Shown: positions 25,666 to 37,250, counted from the first letter of the stretch. The stretch: 64,000 bases of DNA from Cyathus striatus (GCA_025738555.1 JAOVFP010000004.1:620001-684000), one strand, 5' to 3'. Notes: generated by a model from the sequence alone, not told the origin. Program-made: numbers and translations.

Positions 25666-26380
25666 AGAAAAAAAGAAAGGACAGTGGTTAGAGGAATGTA
25701 AAGAAAAAAGACTGAATATGAGAATGAGAATGACTGCCCACTCACAAAGTTACTAGGTTTTTATACCTCTTCAGACCGTCTCAGTGTGCTAGATGATTGC
25801 CACTACCCCAAAAAATTTACCCATTCTTGCATGTTATAGTACATTTCAAGCTGCAATGAGGAAAAAACAATTAGTAGGACCCTAGCAATGCAAAATTCCA
25901 CTCAACAGGTGTCACTGCCGCTGCGTCAACTGGAGGATATATATTGCGCAGTGTAGATGTCCACATGGCCAGCACAAAATTTCAAGCTTGAAGGTTAGCT
26001 CACTTTCAGGAGAAGGAGCAGTAGACGTGGATGAGATGGGTGTAAGGTGACAGTGCATAAGCGCGGTGGGGACATTCAGAAGTACAGAAAGATATGTTGA
26101 AGGAGGAAGCAGTCGTCGTGGAAGAGGATAAGCTGATTGGAATGCGATAACAGCCACACCCTGAATCGATTGCTGTCGGATCTTGAAAACACGTTTAGAG
26201 CAGGCGTTTAGAACTAGAAGAGGGGGGGGGGCCTCTTCCAGATGCGCCACCTAGGATGGGGTGGGTTTCAAGATCAGCTGTCAATACAAACCAATTCGGA
26301 CAACGGCATTTCGGCTGATCTTGCTTAGGATGTTTAGAATTTTAATCTGTGTTTCTAAATCCTGTGGAAAGCTATCCAGT

Positions 26381-26897
26381 CCCTGCACAGACTCAGTCAC
26401 TGCGCTATGGCGGCAGCACTAGTTACACATGCGCGTGACAATTAATGTTACATAATCAAGAACATTTTAAGCGCCCTTAAGTAAACTCTCCTGTGTTCTG
26501 CCTCGAAGTCCAGCGCCAGCAGTGTTCTGGTCAGCAATTACCGTCATGGTACATTCCTTTGTAGTAGCAATGTCGCCCTCTATTTCAATTTACGACTGGC
26601 TCTTAACTTTATTCCACCATGCTATCTTGACTCTTGGGCACAGTGTCACATTATTCTTAACAACATAGAATATTTGCAAGACATCAAAGTCTACATATGG
26701 TACTTAATGGCGCAATACTTGCTACCCGATGCTGACACTGATGCAGTGTGGCGGACAGAATTAGTACATATCATATCAGCAACATGTTCATCCAATGCTC
26801 ATCAGTTTTAAGTACTCGCCGAGACTACTCGCTAGAACAATACAGAAGATATTATGAACACTCAATGTGGAAATTTCATTAGGAAACTAGACAGATG
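26381..26897. other. Intergenic between Harbinger element and SINE
   Basis: About 500 bases with no gene, long repeat or transposon terminus that I recognise. Confidence 0.4.
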
Positions 26898-27222
26898 ACA
26901 ATATCAAGTTGAGGGGTGCGATGGAGTAGCGGTACCATCGCAGGAGCAAACTCTGATCACAACAGGGATGCTTCTAGTTTGAGCTTGAACTCGCGAGTTT
27001 GAACCCCCCTTGGCACATAGGCCTTATCACCACTAGGAGGGGTTTTAGTGGGTAGTGTGCCAATGAGCACGAGTCCCACACTTACCAATCATGGTGTGCA
27101 TAAATGCATTTCCCCCCCTATGGTGGGTCATCTCGTCTAACCATGTTAGCCAAGAGATGTTCCCAGCACCGAAATCAGTGCAGCCATCCACCAAAAAAAA
27201 AAAAAAAACAATATCGAGTTGA
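26898..27222 (+). mobile_element. tRNA-derived SINE with poly-A tail and 15-bp target duplication
   Basis: The ~296-base body (about 26913-27208) begins GGGGTGCGATGGAGTAGCGG, with a box A-like sequence (TGGAGTAGCGGTA), and has a box B-like GAGTTTGAACCCC about 70 bases further on. It ends in an uninterrupted run of about 16 A (27193-27208). Flanks are the 15-base duplicates ACAATATCAAGTTGA (26898-26912) and ACAATATCGAGTTGA (27208-27222), one mismatch. A tRNA-like head, A tail and target-site duplication together are diagnostic of a LINE-mobilised SINE. The middle (TAGGAGGGGTTTTAGTGGGT...) is of unknown origin. The spacing from box A to box B would suit a long-variable-arm tRNA (Leu/Ser) ancestor. 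Confidence 0.85.
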
Positions 27223-27480
27223 ATCTGGTGAAGAGGAGGAATACCAATTGGCAGTATCTTCTCGACAAAGAATCTTGCGAGTGGTTGGCGCGTCCTTCCA
27301 ACCTCCAGATCCTAGTGAGTCCGCATTTGAGGTGAAGTGAGGGGGAATGTGAAGCTGTATTCTCAGTACATACAACACTTATGTAGCTATTGTCATGTGA
27401 ATGGTAGCATGTAAGCAACGAGGCAGTGGTAATGAAAAGGAATGAAAACCGCATTTTGTGGTGCAGGCAGAACGCCTGCT
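27213..27480. repeat. Fragment related to the DUF6818 gene of the Harbinger element
   Basis: This stretch aligns with 24565-24850 inside the DUF6818 gene. Shared blocks include AGGAGGA, CAGTATC(T/C)TCT(C/T)GACAAAGAA, CAGATCCTAGTGAG, TACATACAACA(C/T)TTATGTAG and GCAGGCAGAA(C/T)GCCTGCTCTACAC. It is a diverged, partial copy, presumably from another Harbinger copy, and is the target into which the SINE inserted. Confidence 0.65.
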
Positions 27481-27545
27481 CTACACTGGCAATACTTCCT
27501 CATGCGAAACGCTTCAGCCCTGTAGAGCAGGCATTCGGCCTGCAC
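27462..27545. repeat. Inverted repeat built on GCAGGC...GCCTGC
   Basis: The 24 bases from 27462 (TGCAGGCAGAACGCCTGC) pair with 27521-27545 as reverse complement with two mismatches. Each arm is itself a small palindrome (GCAGGC/GCCTGC). A third copy of the arm lies at ~24829-24852 within an intron of the DUF6818 gene. Confidence 0.6.
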
Positions 27546-27559
27546 TATGGAATGGATGA

Positions 27560-28498
27560 TTCTACAAGTCCTGCGAACGCGTTCAGTCACGTGACGTGTT
27601 CACGTCATCAAGCTTGAAACAGCGCGTCTACGCTATCATCTCTACCACCTCAACACGCTCCCCAACGCTCTCCGCCTCCACCCCCTTCACCACAATGCTA
27701 ACCATATATTCAACACCAAGACCACCACAAGAATGGTTGTAACACAGACTCAAGTAACCGAGAGACCGCTCAACAGCGGCACCTCAAAGTCTAATCATCT
27801 CCATATCAACATCTCAATATATTCTCTTTCTCCCTTATCTTTTAATTCAATTTCTACATTCTATTCCAAACAAACTCGTGTTTCGGCTCCTGGAAACAAT
27901 TATTCAATTCCTATCTTATCCTTGGCCTTACTTACACTCTTTTCGCTCTTTTAGGTATATTTCTATCTCTTTTACTATATAAACTGTATATGTTGGTATC
28001 GAGCAATCCAGTGAAGTTCACCATCTCGAGTTCTCGTCTAAACGATTCGGTTTCGTTCTCTGTCGCTGTCTACAACGCTCTACATCGTTCTACTCGCCCC
28101 AACTCGTCGTGCAAACTTACTCAGTCAATTTTCATCCCAGAACTTCAAAACTCGAAGTTCTCATCCGTTTTCTTTCGTATTCGTCACTGATCGTCGTATT
28201 TCATCACCTTAGAATCCTTACACTGGACGGACGCACCAGCGACTCGCATTTCTTTGCGTAGGAACCTTCAACCTCGAGTTTCCCTCTTCAGCCCCTATTA
28301 CCCTCGGCCAACGCGACTGAGCTTATTCTATTTATAGGAATTGCACTCAGTATTAATACTAGTACCCCGGTGACCAGTCTAGTCTATCTGTATCGAAGTC
28401 AGCTGGACACTAGATCGTAGCGTCGTTATTAATAGTCAAACCCTCAACTTATAAATCATCAAACTGCGTTTGGGCACCCTTCGCTTCACTTCCGCACG
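27560..28498. other. Upstream region of the NRPS-like gene
   Basis: About 900 bases rich in TC/CT on the plus strand, with short frames of low complexity. It probably holds the promoter and leader of the NRPS-like gene at 28499. No repeat recognised. Confidence 0.4.
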
Positions 28499-31186
28499 AT
28501 GGCAGCACCTGCAGCATCCGATCACGATAACACTTCTCATTCATTCATCCCCCCACCACTACACCGTGACGGTGGAGCGAAGAGTATAGCGGGTATAATC
28601 AACCACCACATTATACACAATCCAAAATATCCTCTGTTTCAGTATGCTGATGCCAATAGGAGGGTGCACTACGTTACGTAGGGCCAGATTTCCAATGCTT
28701 TGCAGTCAGTCGTGCAATCCATCCAGGATCGTTGTGATATATCTCCAACATCACCAAAGCCCTATATTATAGGAATCCTCGCAAATACGGGTGCGTAATT
28801 CCTATTGTTCAACTACGCAGTTAACTTTATATGTATTACAGATTCTATCACATACTTTTGCCTGATATTTGGTATCATGCTAGCTGGTTGTGTACCATTT
28901 CCAATTTCACCACGGAACTCGGCAGATAGTGTTGCTCACCTTCTGTCCGTGACAAATTGTCAAGCTGTCTTCATAAGTGAAGATCAGGGTGTGCGAGATC
29001 TCTATAACACTTCCCTTCGATTTTTTGAAGATGCCAAATTTCAAACTTTCAATATGCCAACCTTGTCCTCACTTCTTGAAACAAGGGATAGTAAATCATC
29101 TCTGAACTTGCCACATAACATAGAAAATACAAGTTTTTGCGTTATATACCATTCCTCGGGATCTTCAGGCCATCCAAAGTGTATTTATAATACTCATGAA
29201 ATTATATTCAAGTGGGGAATTGTATTGGGTGCATATTGCGTCCGTTTATCAAATGAGAGCGGATGCATGTTTAACGTTAAATAAGTTCTGCAGCCTATCG
29301 TGACTCAAATTTTGATACCAGTAGTGACATCGTTTCTATACATGGACTTCCCTTCTATCGTAAGTCTTTGTTGCTATTTCTCGGTAAACACAAAACTAAC
29401 CCATTCTAGATGCTATGGCATACTGTCAAATGCTTGGTTGTGTAATTGAGAATAGTGGCTCTTGTGATGATCAGATCATGCTGACATTCCGTGTAGATTG
29501 TAGGTGGAAGTGTAGCCTCGGTATTTCCCCCGATACAAAACATGATTTTACTATCCCCTGGGGTGGTGTTGGATGCTGCTGTTTCATCACACTCAAATAT
29601 GATGTTTACGTTCCCTTCCTTTCTGGAGGTATGTACCGCGTTGTCATACCAAATCTGTTATTGAAAATGTGGTTCATTTTTCGTAGGAATGGAGCAAGAA
29701 TCCTGAACACATAAAAGCTTTGAAAGAGTTCAAATCCATAGTACGTGCTATTTGTTATTTTATCCTATTCTTATCTTCTATCATATCAGATGTTCAGTGG
29801 AGGGCCCACAGCATCTGAGGTGGGTGAGACTCTATTTCGTGAAGGAGTTCCACTCTCTCCGATGTATGGAACGTAAGTTTTACTTTAGTCTTTTTATAAT
29901 GTTACCATTTATTGCATTAACCATAGAACTGAAACTGGCCCTGTGGCAGTAGTTTTTCGATGTAAGTTTGCGTGTTGAATATAATTATGCAGATAAGAGT
30001 TGCAGCTTTGTACCTTCATCCTAATGTTACCATTTATTGCATTAACCATAGAACTGAAACTGGCCCTGTGGCGGTAGTTTTTCAATGTAAGTTTGCATGT
30101 TGAATATAATTATGCAGATAAGAGTTGCAGCTTTGTACCTTCATCCATAAATAATCCTTGCAATTTCAGCCGGTCTTCAATCACTGGGATGGGATTGGAT
30201 GAAGGTACAAAGCTGCAACTCTTATCTGCATAATTATATTCAACATGCATAGTATAGACACATCCCGGAATTGACTTAGCCTTTCTTCCAGTAGAGGATG
30301 GTTTATACAAACTTGTAGTGAAGGCAAGAACCGTCATTTTGTTATTTATCTCATCTTGATTGATCACTAGGAAAACGACCTCAAGAAGCTTACTGTTAGT
30401 AATACAACGGTGGATGGAGTGCCTGCCTTCGACACCGCTGATGTTGTTGCACGCCATCCCACTGATCCAACATTGTGGAAGGTAATTGGCAGGGAAGGTA
30501 TGTATCCGCTCTTTATTGGTTGTGTTAGATGTTAATGAATGCAATAGATACACTAATTGTTCATAGTACTGGAGTGAGTAGCTTTTTTGTGTACGATGAT
30601 CAAAATCTGACCTCGAAAACTTGCAGGAGAAGGTATGCTACTAGTTGTGGTCTCCTATGTGCTTACATATTAATGTTACAGTCTTAGACTAATCCCATTC
30701 CTATCGGTTAGCATTTCTCTCATAGTATTAATTTCTATTATAATGCAAATTGATGCTCTATTACATCCTATAGAGGAGTGTCTTCAACGAGACGAGAGAA
30801 TTGCTGCTGCTGTCATGTTTGGGAGAGAGCAGCTGCGGGCCGGTGTAATTATATTGCCTGCTGAAGGCAACACCTTTGATACTGCTGATATTAGGAAAGT
30901 TAAAGAGTATTGTGATATAATATGGTATTGGAATCGTAACCTGAGTGCGGACATAACACCTAACTGCATTATCAGGGATGCTGTACAGCAAGCTAACACG
31001 AAAGCTCCTGCACATTCACGCATTTTCAAAGAGGTTAGTTTAGTGCCACGCATGGATATATCATCTGCTAACGATTATATGCGACTAGATGATTATCATA
31101 GCTAGTTCAAATAGGCCATTTGATTGCACCAACAAGGGTTACCCAAAGTGACATGCCATTCTTACGGAATACAAGAAAGAAATTGA
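28499..31186 (+). pseudogene. NRPS-like synthetase, adenylation-domain half (5' part of split gene)
   Basis: Amino/aryl-acid activating AMP-binding domain. Visible core motifs: NTSFCVIYHSSGSSGHPK (A3 loop), WSKNPEHIKALKEFKSI, MFSGGPTASEVGETLFREG, PMYGTTETGP (A5), FDTADVVARHPTDPTLWKVIGR (A7/A8 region) and the C-terminal subdomain FGREQLRAGVIILPAEG and AHSRIFKEV. Several introns are needed. Damage: TAG at 28679-28681, where homologues read HYVTWGQ (TGG to TAG); a frameshift near 29275-29285; a local duplication/inversion at 29895-30250; a phase problem near 31030-31095; TGA at 31149-31151 (PK-stop-HAILTEY). Coding similarity stops at 31186/31194, exactly where the KDZ element begins, and resumes at 48748 with the T and TE domains. 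A-T-TE synthetases of this layout include the basidiomycete atromentin-type enzymes; substrate here unknown. Confidence 0.8.
29895..30250. repeat. Tandem plus inverted local duplication inside the NRPS-like gene
   Basis: A ~125-base segment starting AATGTTACCATTTATTGC (29898) is repeated in tandem from 30023, duplicating the exon that carries ACTGAAACTGGCCCTG. About 50 bases of its 3' part (GAATATAATTATGCAGATAA...) then recur inverted at ~30195-30248, forming a hairpin with a loop of about 50 bases. Confidence 0.85.
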
Positions 31187-31194
31187 GAATTTGT

Positions 31195-34100
31195 GAGGCA
31201 TGTAGCGGCATATGTGTGGTTCCACAATGGTACATAGATTGAGCCAAACGAGAGGTACATGGGTATGCACCTCTAACACTTAGAGGTACATGGGTATGTA
31301 CCTGGACCTAACATAATGTAGTAATTAGTCAGTGCAATGTTTAATACTGAAACCCATGTGGCGATATAAGACTACATTTGTATTAGGAAAGTGGTCATAC
31401 TACGCCACATTGTCAAAATTATAAATATGTGGTTCAGCTAGACCACAATTTTAACGTGCATGAACTACATCCTGTTCTCACCTCGACGCCCAAAATTTGA
31501 ATATCAAGCTACTATAAATGTTAGAATATTATTTTGCAGTTCACTTAGTTGACCATGTGTCTGTAGAATGTATAAATTGTAACGTGAAATGTAGTCTATA
31601 AGAACTGGACTGGAATAATTGATGGGATGATCCATATACGGACAGATGTGATAAGCGTGGGATATATGTTTTCCGCGATCCGAAAATGACAGATGTGTCA
31701 GCACAAGAATGCAGCGCGACAAGACTAGATTCCTGTCATCTGCTGAATGTGGCGGAAGTAGGCAGGTTCTTCATCTGTAATTTTTCGTATTTATTAGTGC
31801 ATTATGATGATGTATAATATGGAAAAATTATATTACGTTATATCTACATCTAACTGAACGGATCGTGAGTGTTCTATATTTCTAATAGCGATGTAGAGGA
31901 TGTAAATTAACGAGATAGAAGTGGTGCATGTAGACTGGATATCCTATGATTGATGGGACATGCCATATGCAGACAGATGTGATAAGCGTGAGATATTTGT
32001 GTTGTGCATTCCGAAAATGACACATGACTCAGCACATGAACGCAGCGCGACGAGACTAGATTCCTGTCATTTGGTGAATGTAGCGGAAGGAGACAAGTCC
32101 TTCATTTGTAATTTTTCGCATTTATTGTTGCATTATGAGGATGTATAATATGGAATAATTATATTATATTATATCTATATCTAAATTAATGGATCGTAGT
32201 TATTCTACATTTATAATAGCGACATAGAGGATGTAAATTAATGAAGTAGAAGTGGTGCATGTAGACTGGATATCCTATGATTGATGGGATGTGCCATATG
32301 CGGACAGAACTGATAAGCATAGGATATTTGTGTTGCGCATTCCGAAAATAACAGATGAGTCAGCACATGAACACAGCGCGATGAGACCAGTTTCCTGTCA
32401 ACAACTGAATGTAGTGGAAGGAGGCAGGATCTTTCTTTGTATTTTTTCGCATTTATTAGTGCATTTTGGGGATCTATCACATTAAATAATTATATTGTGT
32501 AATATCTACATCTATCTGTATGGATCGTACGAGTCCTACATCTATTGGTGAAATAGAGGATTTAAATCAATGATATAGAAGTGGTGCATGTAGACTGGAT
32601 TTACCTTAATTGATAGGATGTGCCATAGGCGGACAAAAGTCATAGGCGTGGGATATTTGTTTCCTGCGTTTTGAAAATGACATATGAGTCAGCACATGAA
32701 CACAGTGCGATGAGACTAGATTCCTGTCATATGATGATTGTAGCGGAAGGAGGCAAGAGTTTCATGTTTAATTTTTGCATTTATTTGTGCATTATGGGGA
32801 TCTATCATATAAAAGAGGTATATACTGAAATATCTACATCTATCTGAATGGACTGTGTGTTTCCTACATTTTTAATAGCGAAGTAGAGGATGTAAATTAA
32901 TGAAGTGGGAGTGGTGCATGTAGACTGGATTTACCTTAATTGATGGGATGTGCCATAGGCGGACAGACGTGATAGGCATGGGATATATGTTTTCTGCATT
33001 CTGAAAATGACATATGAGTCAGCACATGAATACAGCGCGATGAGACTATATTCCTGTCATATGATGATTGTAGCGGAAGGAGGCAAGATTTTCAAGTTTA
33101 ATTTTTTGCATTTATTCGTGCATTATGGGGATCTATCATATGAAAGAGGTATATTCTGAAATATCTACATCTATCTGTATGGACCATGAATATCCTACAT
33201 TTATAATTGAAAAGTAGAGGATTTAAATTAAAGAGGTAGAAGTGGTGCATGTAGACTGGATATCCTATGATTGATGGGATGTGCCATACGCGGACAGAAG
33301 TGATAGGCGTGGGATATTTGTTTTCCGCATTCTGAAAATGACATATGAGTCAGCACATGAATGCAGCGCGACGAGACTGTATTCCTATCATATGATGATT
33401 GTAGCGGAAGGAGGCAAGATTTTCAAGTTTAATTTTTTGCATTTATTTGTGCATTATATGGATCTATCCTATGAAAGAGGTATATTCTGAAATATCTACA
33501 TCTATCTGTATGGACCGTGAATATCCTACATTTATAATAGAAAAGTAGAGGATTTAAATTAAAGAGGTAGAAGTGGTGCATGTAGATTGGATTTACCTTA
33601 ATTGATGGGATGTGCCATAGGCGGACAGAAGTGATAGGTGTGGGATATTTGTTTTCTGCGTTCTGAAAATGACACATGAGTCAGCACATGAATGCAGCGC
33701 GACGAGACTATATTCCTATCATATGATGATTGTAGCGGAAGGAGGCAAGATTTTCAAGTTTAATTTTTTGCATTTATTCGTGCATTATGGGGATCTATCA
33801 TATGAAAGAGGTATATTCTGAAATATCTACATCTATCTGTATGGACCATGAATATCCTACATTTATAATTGAAAAGTAGAGGATGTAAATTAAAGAGGTA
33901 GAAGTGGTGCATGTAGACTGGATTTACCTTAATTGATGGGATGTGCCATAGGCGGACAGAAGTGATAGGCGTGGGATATTTGTTTTCCGTGTTCTGAAAA
34001 TGACACACGAGTCAGCACATGAATGCAGCGCGACGAGACTAGATTCCTGTCATCTGATGAATGTGGCGGAAGGAAGTAAGATCTTCATTTGTAATTTATC

Positions 34101-35250
34101 ACATTTATTAGTGCATTATAGGGATCTATCATATGGAATAGGTATATTGTGATATATCTACATTTATCTTAAAGGATCATGCGTATCCTACATTTATAAT
34201 AGCAAAATAGAGGATGTAAATTAATGAGGTAGAAATGGTGCATATAGACTGGATATCCTATGATTGATGGGATGTGCCGTATGCAGACAGAAGTGATATG
34301 CATGGGATATTTGTTTTCCACGTTCTGAGAATGACAGATGCATCGGAAATTAAAACCAGCGCGACGAAACTAGATTCCTGTCATCTGGTGAATGTAGTGG
34401 AAGGAGGCAAGATCTTCATTTTTAATTTTCGCATTTATTAGTGCATTATGGGGATCTTTTTTGCGTTTTCAAATGACACAGGAGTCAGCACATAAATGCA
34501 GCACGACAAGACTAGATTCCTGTCATCTGGTGAATGTGGCGGAAGGAGACAATATTTTCATATTTTATTTGTCGCATTTATTTGTGCATTATAGGGACCT
34601 AGCTTTATCCTATGTAGCAAGATATTGTGAAATATCTACATATATTCGAACGGCACCAGTGTATCTTATTTTTATTATAAAGAAGTAGAGGATCTACATT
34701 AATGAGGTAAAAGTAGCACATGTAGACTGGATGCACCATAATTAATGTTATACGACATATGCGGACAAATGAATTAACGGTATGATGATTACCGTGTGAT
34801 ATTTGTCCGGAGCATTCAGATAAAGAACAGATGAGTCAGCATTTAAAACCAGTGCGACGAGACTAGCTTTCTGTCATTTGGTGAATGTGGTGGAAGGAGG
34901 CAAGTTATTTATTTTTAAATGTTTCATACACATCAGTGCATTATCCGACTTTATCTTATGAAAAATGTATATTAAGCAATATCTACATCTCTCTGAACGG
35001 CTCCAGTCTATCCTACGTTTCTAACGGTGAAATAGATGATCTACGTTAATGAGGTAGAAGTGGTGCATGTAGACTAGATTTCCCATGATTGATGGTATAT
35101 GACATATGTTGACAAATGTGATAACCGTGTTATTTTATGCTTTAAAATTTCACACACCAACTGATGAGTCAGCATCTGGAACCAGCGTGATGAGACTAAC
35201 CTTCTGTCATCTCAACAAGGTGGCGGTAGGAGGCAAGATATTCTACATTT
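31195..35250 (+). repeat. Left inverted terminal region: palindromes and ~11-12 subterminal ~330-bp repeats
   Basis: After the outer ~400 bases, units recur near 31615, 31929, 32257, 32589, 32927, 33249, 33577, 33907, 34240, 34454 (truncated), 34720 and 35065. Each unit carries GTGGTGCATGTAGACTGGAT, TGATGGGATGTGCCATA, TGAGTCAGCACATGAA, GATTCCTGTCAT and ATTATGGGGATCTATCAT in this order. Outer units are about 330 bases; inner ones are more diverged. Short open frames in the units (starting MPYADR) are repeat artefacts rather than genes. Confidence 0.9.
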
Positions 35251-35600
35251 ATTACATCACCAGAACTGTACAGTAGACACAGTAGACACAATATGATACA
35301 ACGACACTGACGACCGATCTCCTTTAGAAGTTGTAATCACTCCTCGACCATACCACTTTCCATTCCGGAAGTGGTTTCCTCCAGTCGTCATGCATCTCTG
35401 TCTGGTCATACCTGATTCAGAATAGTTCTAATCCCATTTTGTTAAAATTACCCCATGCTGAAGATGTTGTTTGAGTCGATGGAGGCTGTGGCAACAATGT
35501 CATGTTGTTCTTCGAAAGGTTCCTCCAGAATACCTCCAATTCGTTCTTGCGGGGTAATTGTCATAGAAGCGATGTGATGTCGTCGGCCCATTTCTTAAAA

Positions 35601-36420
35601 TCATCGTAGTTGAAATCTGAGTTGACAATATTGTTCATTTGTAGTGACTCCAAGCTTCCAACCATGCGTATGTGGTTGATTAACGATGGTAAAACAATTT
35701 TGATAAGATAATGTGCGTATCGCGCAGTTTTGTAATGCGTGTATTGGTATCGTGCGATCTGTGGTGTTATCCTGTACTTGTTTAAAACAAGGATATCTAT
35801 ATAATTTCACGTTATTATTTGTGGTAATAACATGAAAGAAACCAAACGTACTTTTAACGTATTCTCTTAGACTCTTCGCTAGTAGAAAGTCCATTTCTGG
35901 AATCCAGCAATCGTCCGCCAAGCAGCTCTTGTCATTATCCCGCGATTTGCACCTTTCATAGGTCGGGCCATGATTTCCAAAAGCCACGACACAATCAGCA
36001 TCTATGAGCATATGTTAAGTAAATATTGTCACATTTAGAATACAGGATTTCCATACCGTCGGTATGACAATTGTCACACGTTACTTTGTTGATATAATCT
36101 TCTATTTCGTTCACCTCACGATGCAACCACGAGGTAACAATTGAATCCTTGTCGGGGTAGTTGAGGGCAAAAAGGCATGTTGGGAACTGAAAACCGTGAG
36201 TGTATGATTAAACATACTCACGAAAATTAACTTACTTTTGTAGAGTTGATGATATACGATTTCAAGGGACCCTCTGACATTCCAACTGCATAAAAGAACA
36301 CCCTTGTATTTTGGAATTGGTTGCTGGACATGTTGGGTGGGTATGGGAAAAAAGATTTGGAGGTCAGGGAGTACATTGAAAGACATCTATAAAGGACACT
36401 GACGAGTGTTTTAGTACATG
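35601..36420 (-). CDS. Unknown protein encoded in the KDZ element
   Basis: I do not recognise the family. On the reverse strand a first exon (~36386-36230) reads MSFNVLPDLQIFFPIPTQHV, then SWNVRGSLEIVYHQLYKS. A next exon contains FALNYPDKDSIVTSWLHREV and YINKVTCDNCHTDG, with a CxxC pair. The last (36011-35601) contains ADCVVAFGNHGPTYERCKSR, DDCWIPEMDFLLAKSLREYV and STFGFFHVITTNNNVKLYRYPC. Introns of about 50 bases join these. Composition looks coding and there are no stops inside the exons. It lies downstream of, and on the same strand as, the transposase, separated by duplicated non-coding DNA. It could be a second transposition protein or a captured gene. Confidence 0.45.
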
Positions 36421-36659
36421 ACAGACTCAGTTGGATATGTCTGTGTTTCAGGGATAAGAGTTAAAAAAATGGTGTTACGTACTGCTACCAAATAAAGATT
36501 CGCGTGAATCAGTACTTCCGAACTTTATGCAGGATTCGCAAGGTGACGTAGTGCACTTCTGTATGATAAGGTTTCTCTGTAGCTTTTTCTCATTAGAAGT
36601 ATGTATGTTTGAGAACCAACAGGTGCGATCAAAGCCACTTTACCTTATTAGCCTCATAG

Positions 36660-37250
36660 CGACATACATGCATGTTACCAGAACAACAAATCTGCATTTC
36701 GGATTATTCTGAATTATTTCTCTTGAGAATCATTGGAGTCATCGAACTAGCAACATACAGGCATGTTACCAGAACAACAAATCCGCATTTCGGATTATTC
36801 TGAATTATTTCTCTTGAGAATCATTGAAGTCATTGAACACGGTCATTTTCTCTTTTCTGGTTATAGCTTAGCATCTATTATCATTTTTTTATCACTGGTA
36901 TTTTATCTTTTCTGGGTATAGCAATTTAACTCACAGAACACCGTTATTTTTTCTCCTTTGACATATCAATGCCACATTGCCGCCATCTTTTTCAATTTCT
37001 TCAAATTTCTATACCCTTGATGGTACATATTTCTTACACCATGCCTTTCCGATTTTTTTTTTCCAGGTATAGCTCATCATTCAAGTCGATTATCTTTTGT
37101 TATCACCCCTTATTTTATCTTTTCTTGGCATAGCTTCGAGGTCAGCTCACAGAATGCCGCATTGTAACCCTTTCGACATATCAATGAGATATCACTGCCA
37201 TCTTTTCAATTTTCCGTATCTATGCACCCGTGACATACATATTTTATTCA
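36660..37250. repeat. Two tandem duplications between the reverse-strand element genes
   Basis: An ~90-base unit (CATGTTACCAGAACAACAAATC ... TCTTGAGAATCATTG) is present twice at about 36660-36835. Further on, a ~200-base unit with TTTTATCTTTTCT, GGTATAGC or GGCATAGC, GCTCACAGAA and GACATATCAATG is present twice at about 36890-37250. Confidence 0.7.

Larger units (their letters stand above)
15056..26380. mobile_element. PIF/Harbinger-type DNA transposon, 11.3 kb, with nested Plavaka-type content
   Basis: A 27-base terminal inverted repeat starting GGATAGCTTTCCACAGG is perfect between 15059-15085 and 26351-26377, and looser similarity continues inward for about 20 bases. Both ends are flanked by the trinucleotide AGT (15056-15058 and 26378-26380), a 3-bp target duplication as expected for PIF/Harbinger. 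Just inside the left end is a PIF transposase on plus, and inside the right end a DUF6818 trihelix-like gene on minus, the two-gene plan known for Harbingers (transposase plus Myb/SANT-like protein). Between them lie a Plavaka transposase and a DUF6532 gene, which are extra for this class. They may mark a second element inserted inside, whose own ends I could not find. All four genes are damaged. Confidence 0.8.

Noticed and set aside
15056..26380. An LTR retrotransposon
   Set aside because: The ends are inverted, not direct, and no reverse transcriptase, integrase or primer-binding site is visible.
26913..27020. A functional tRNA gene
   Set aside because: Box A and box B-like sequences are present, but no cloverleaf with a paired acceptor stem could be drawn. 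The poly-A tail and target duplication show a SINE.
31960..34690. Several 60-80-codon frames starting MPYADR in the left arm, and their counterparts on the right arm, as a tandem gene family
   Set aside because: They are the same window of the ~330-bp repeat read in one frame; lengths vary with random stops, and both strands give equally long frames.
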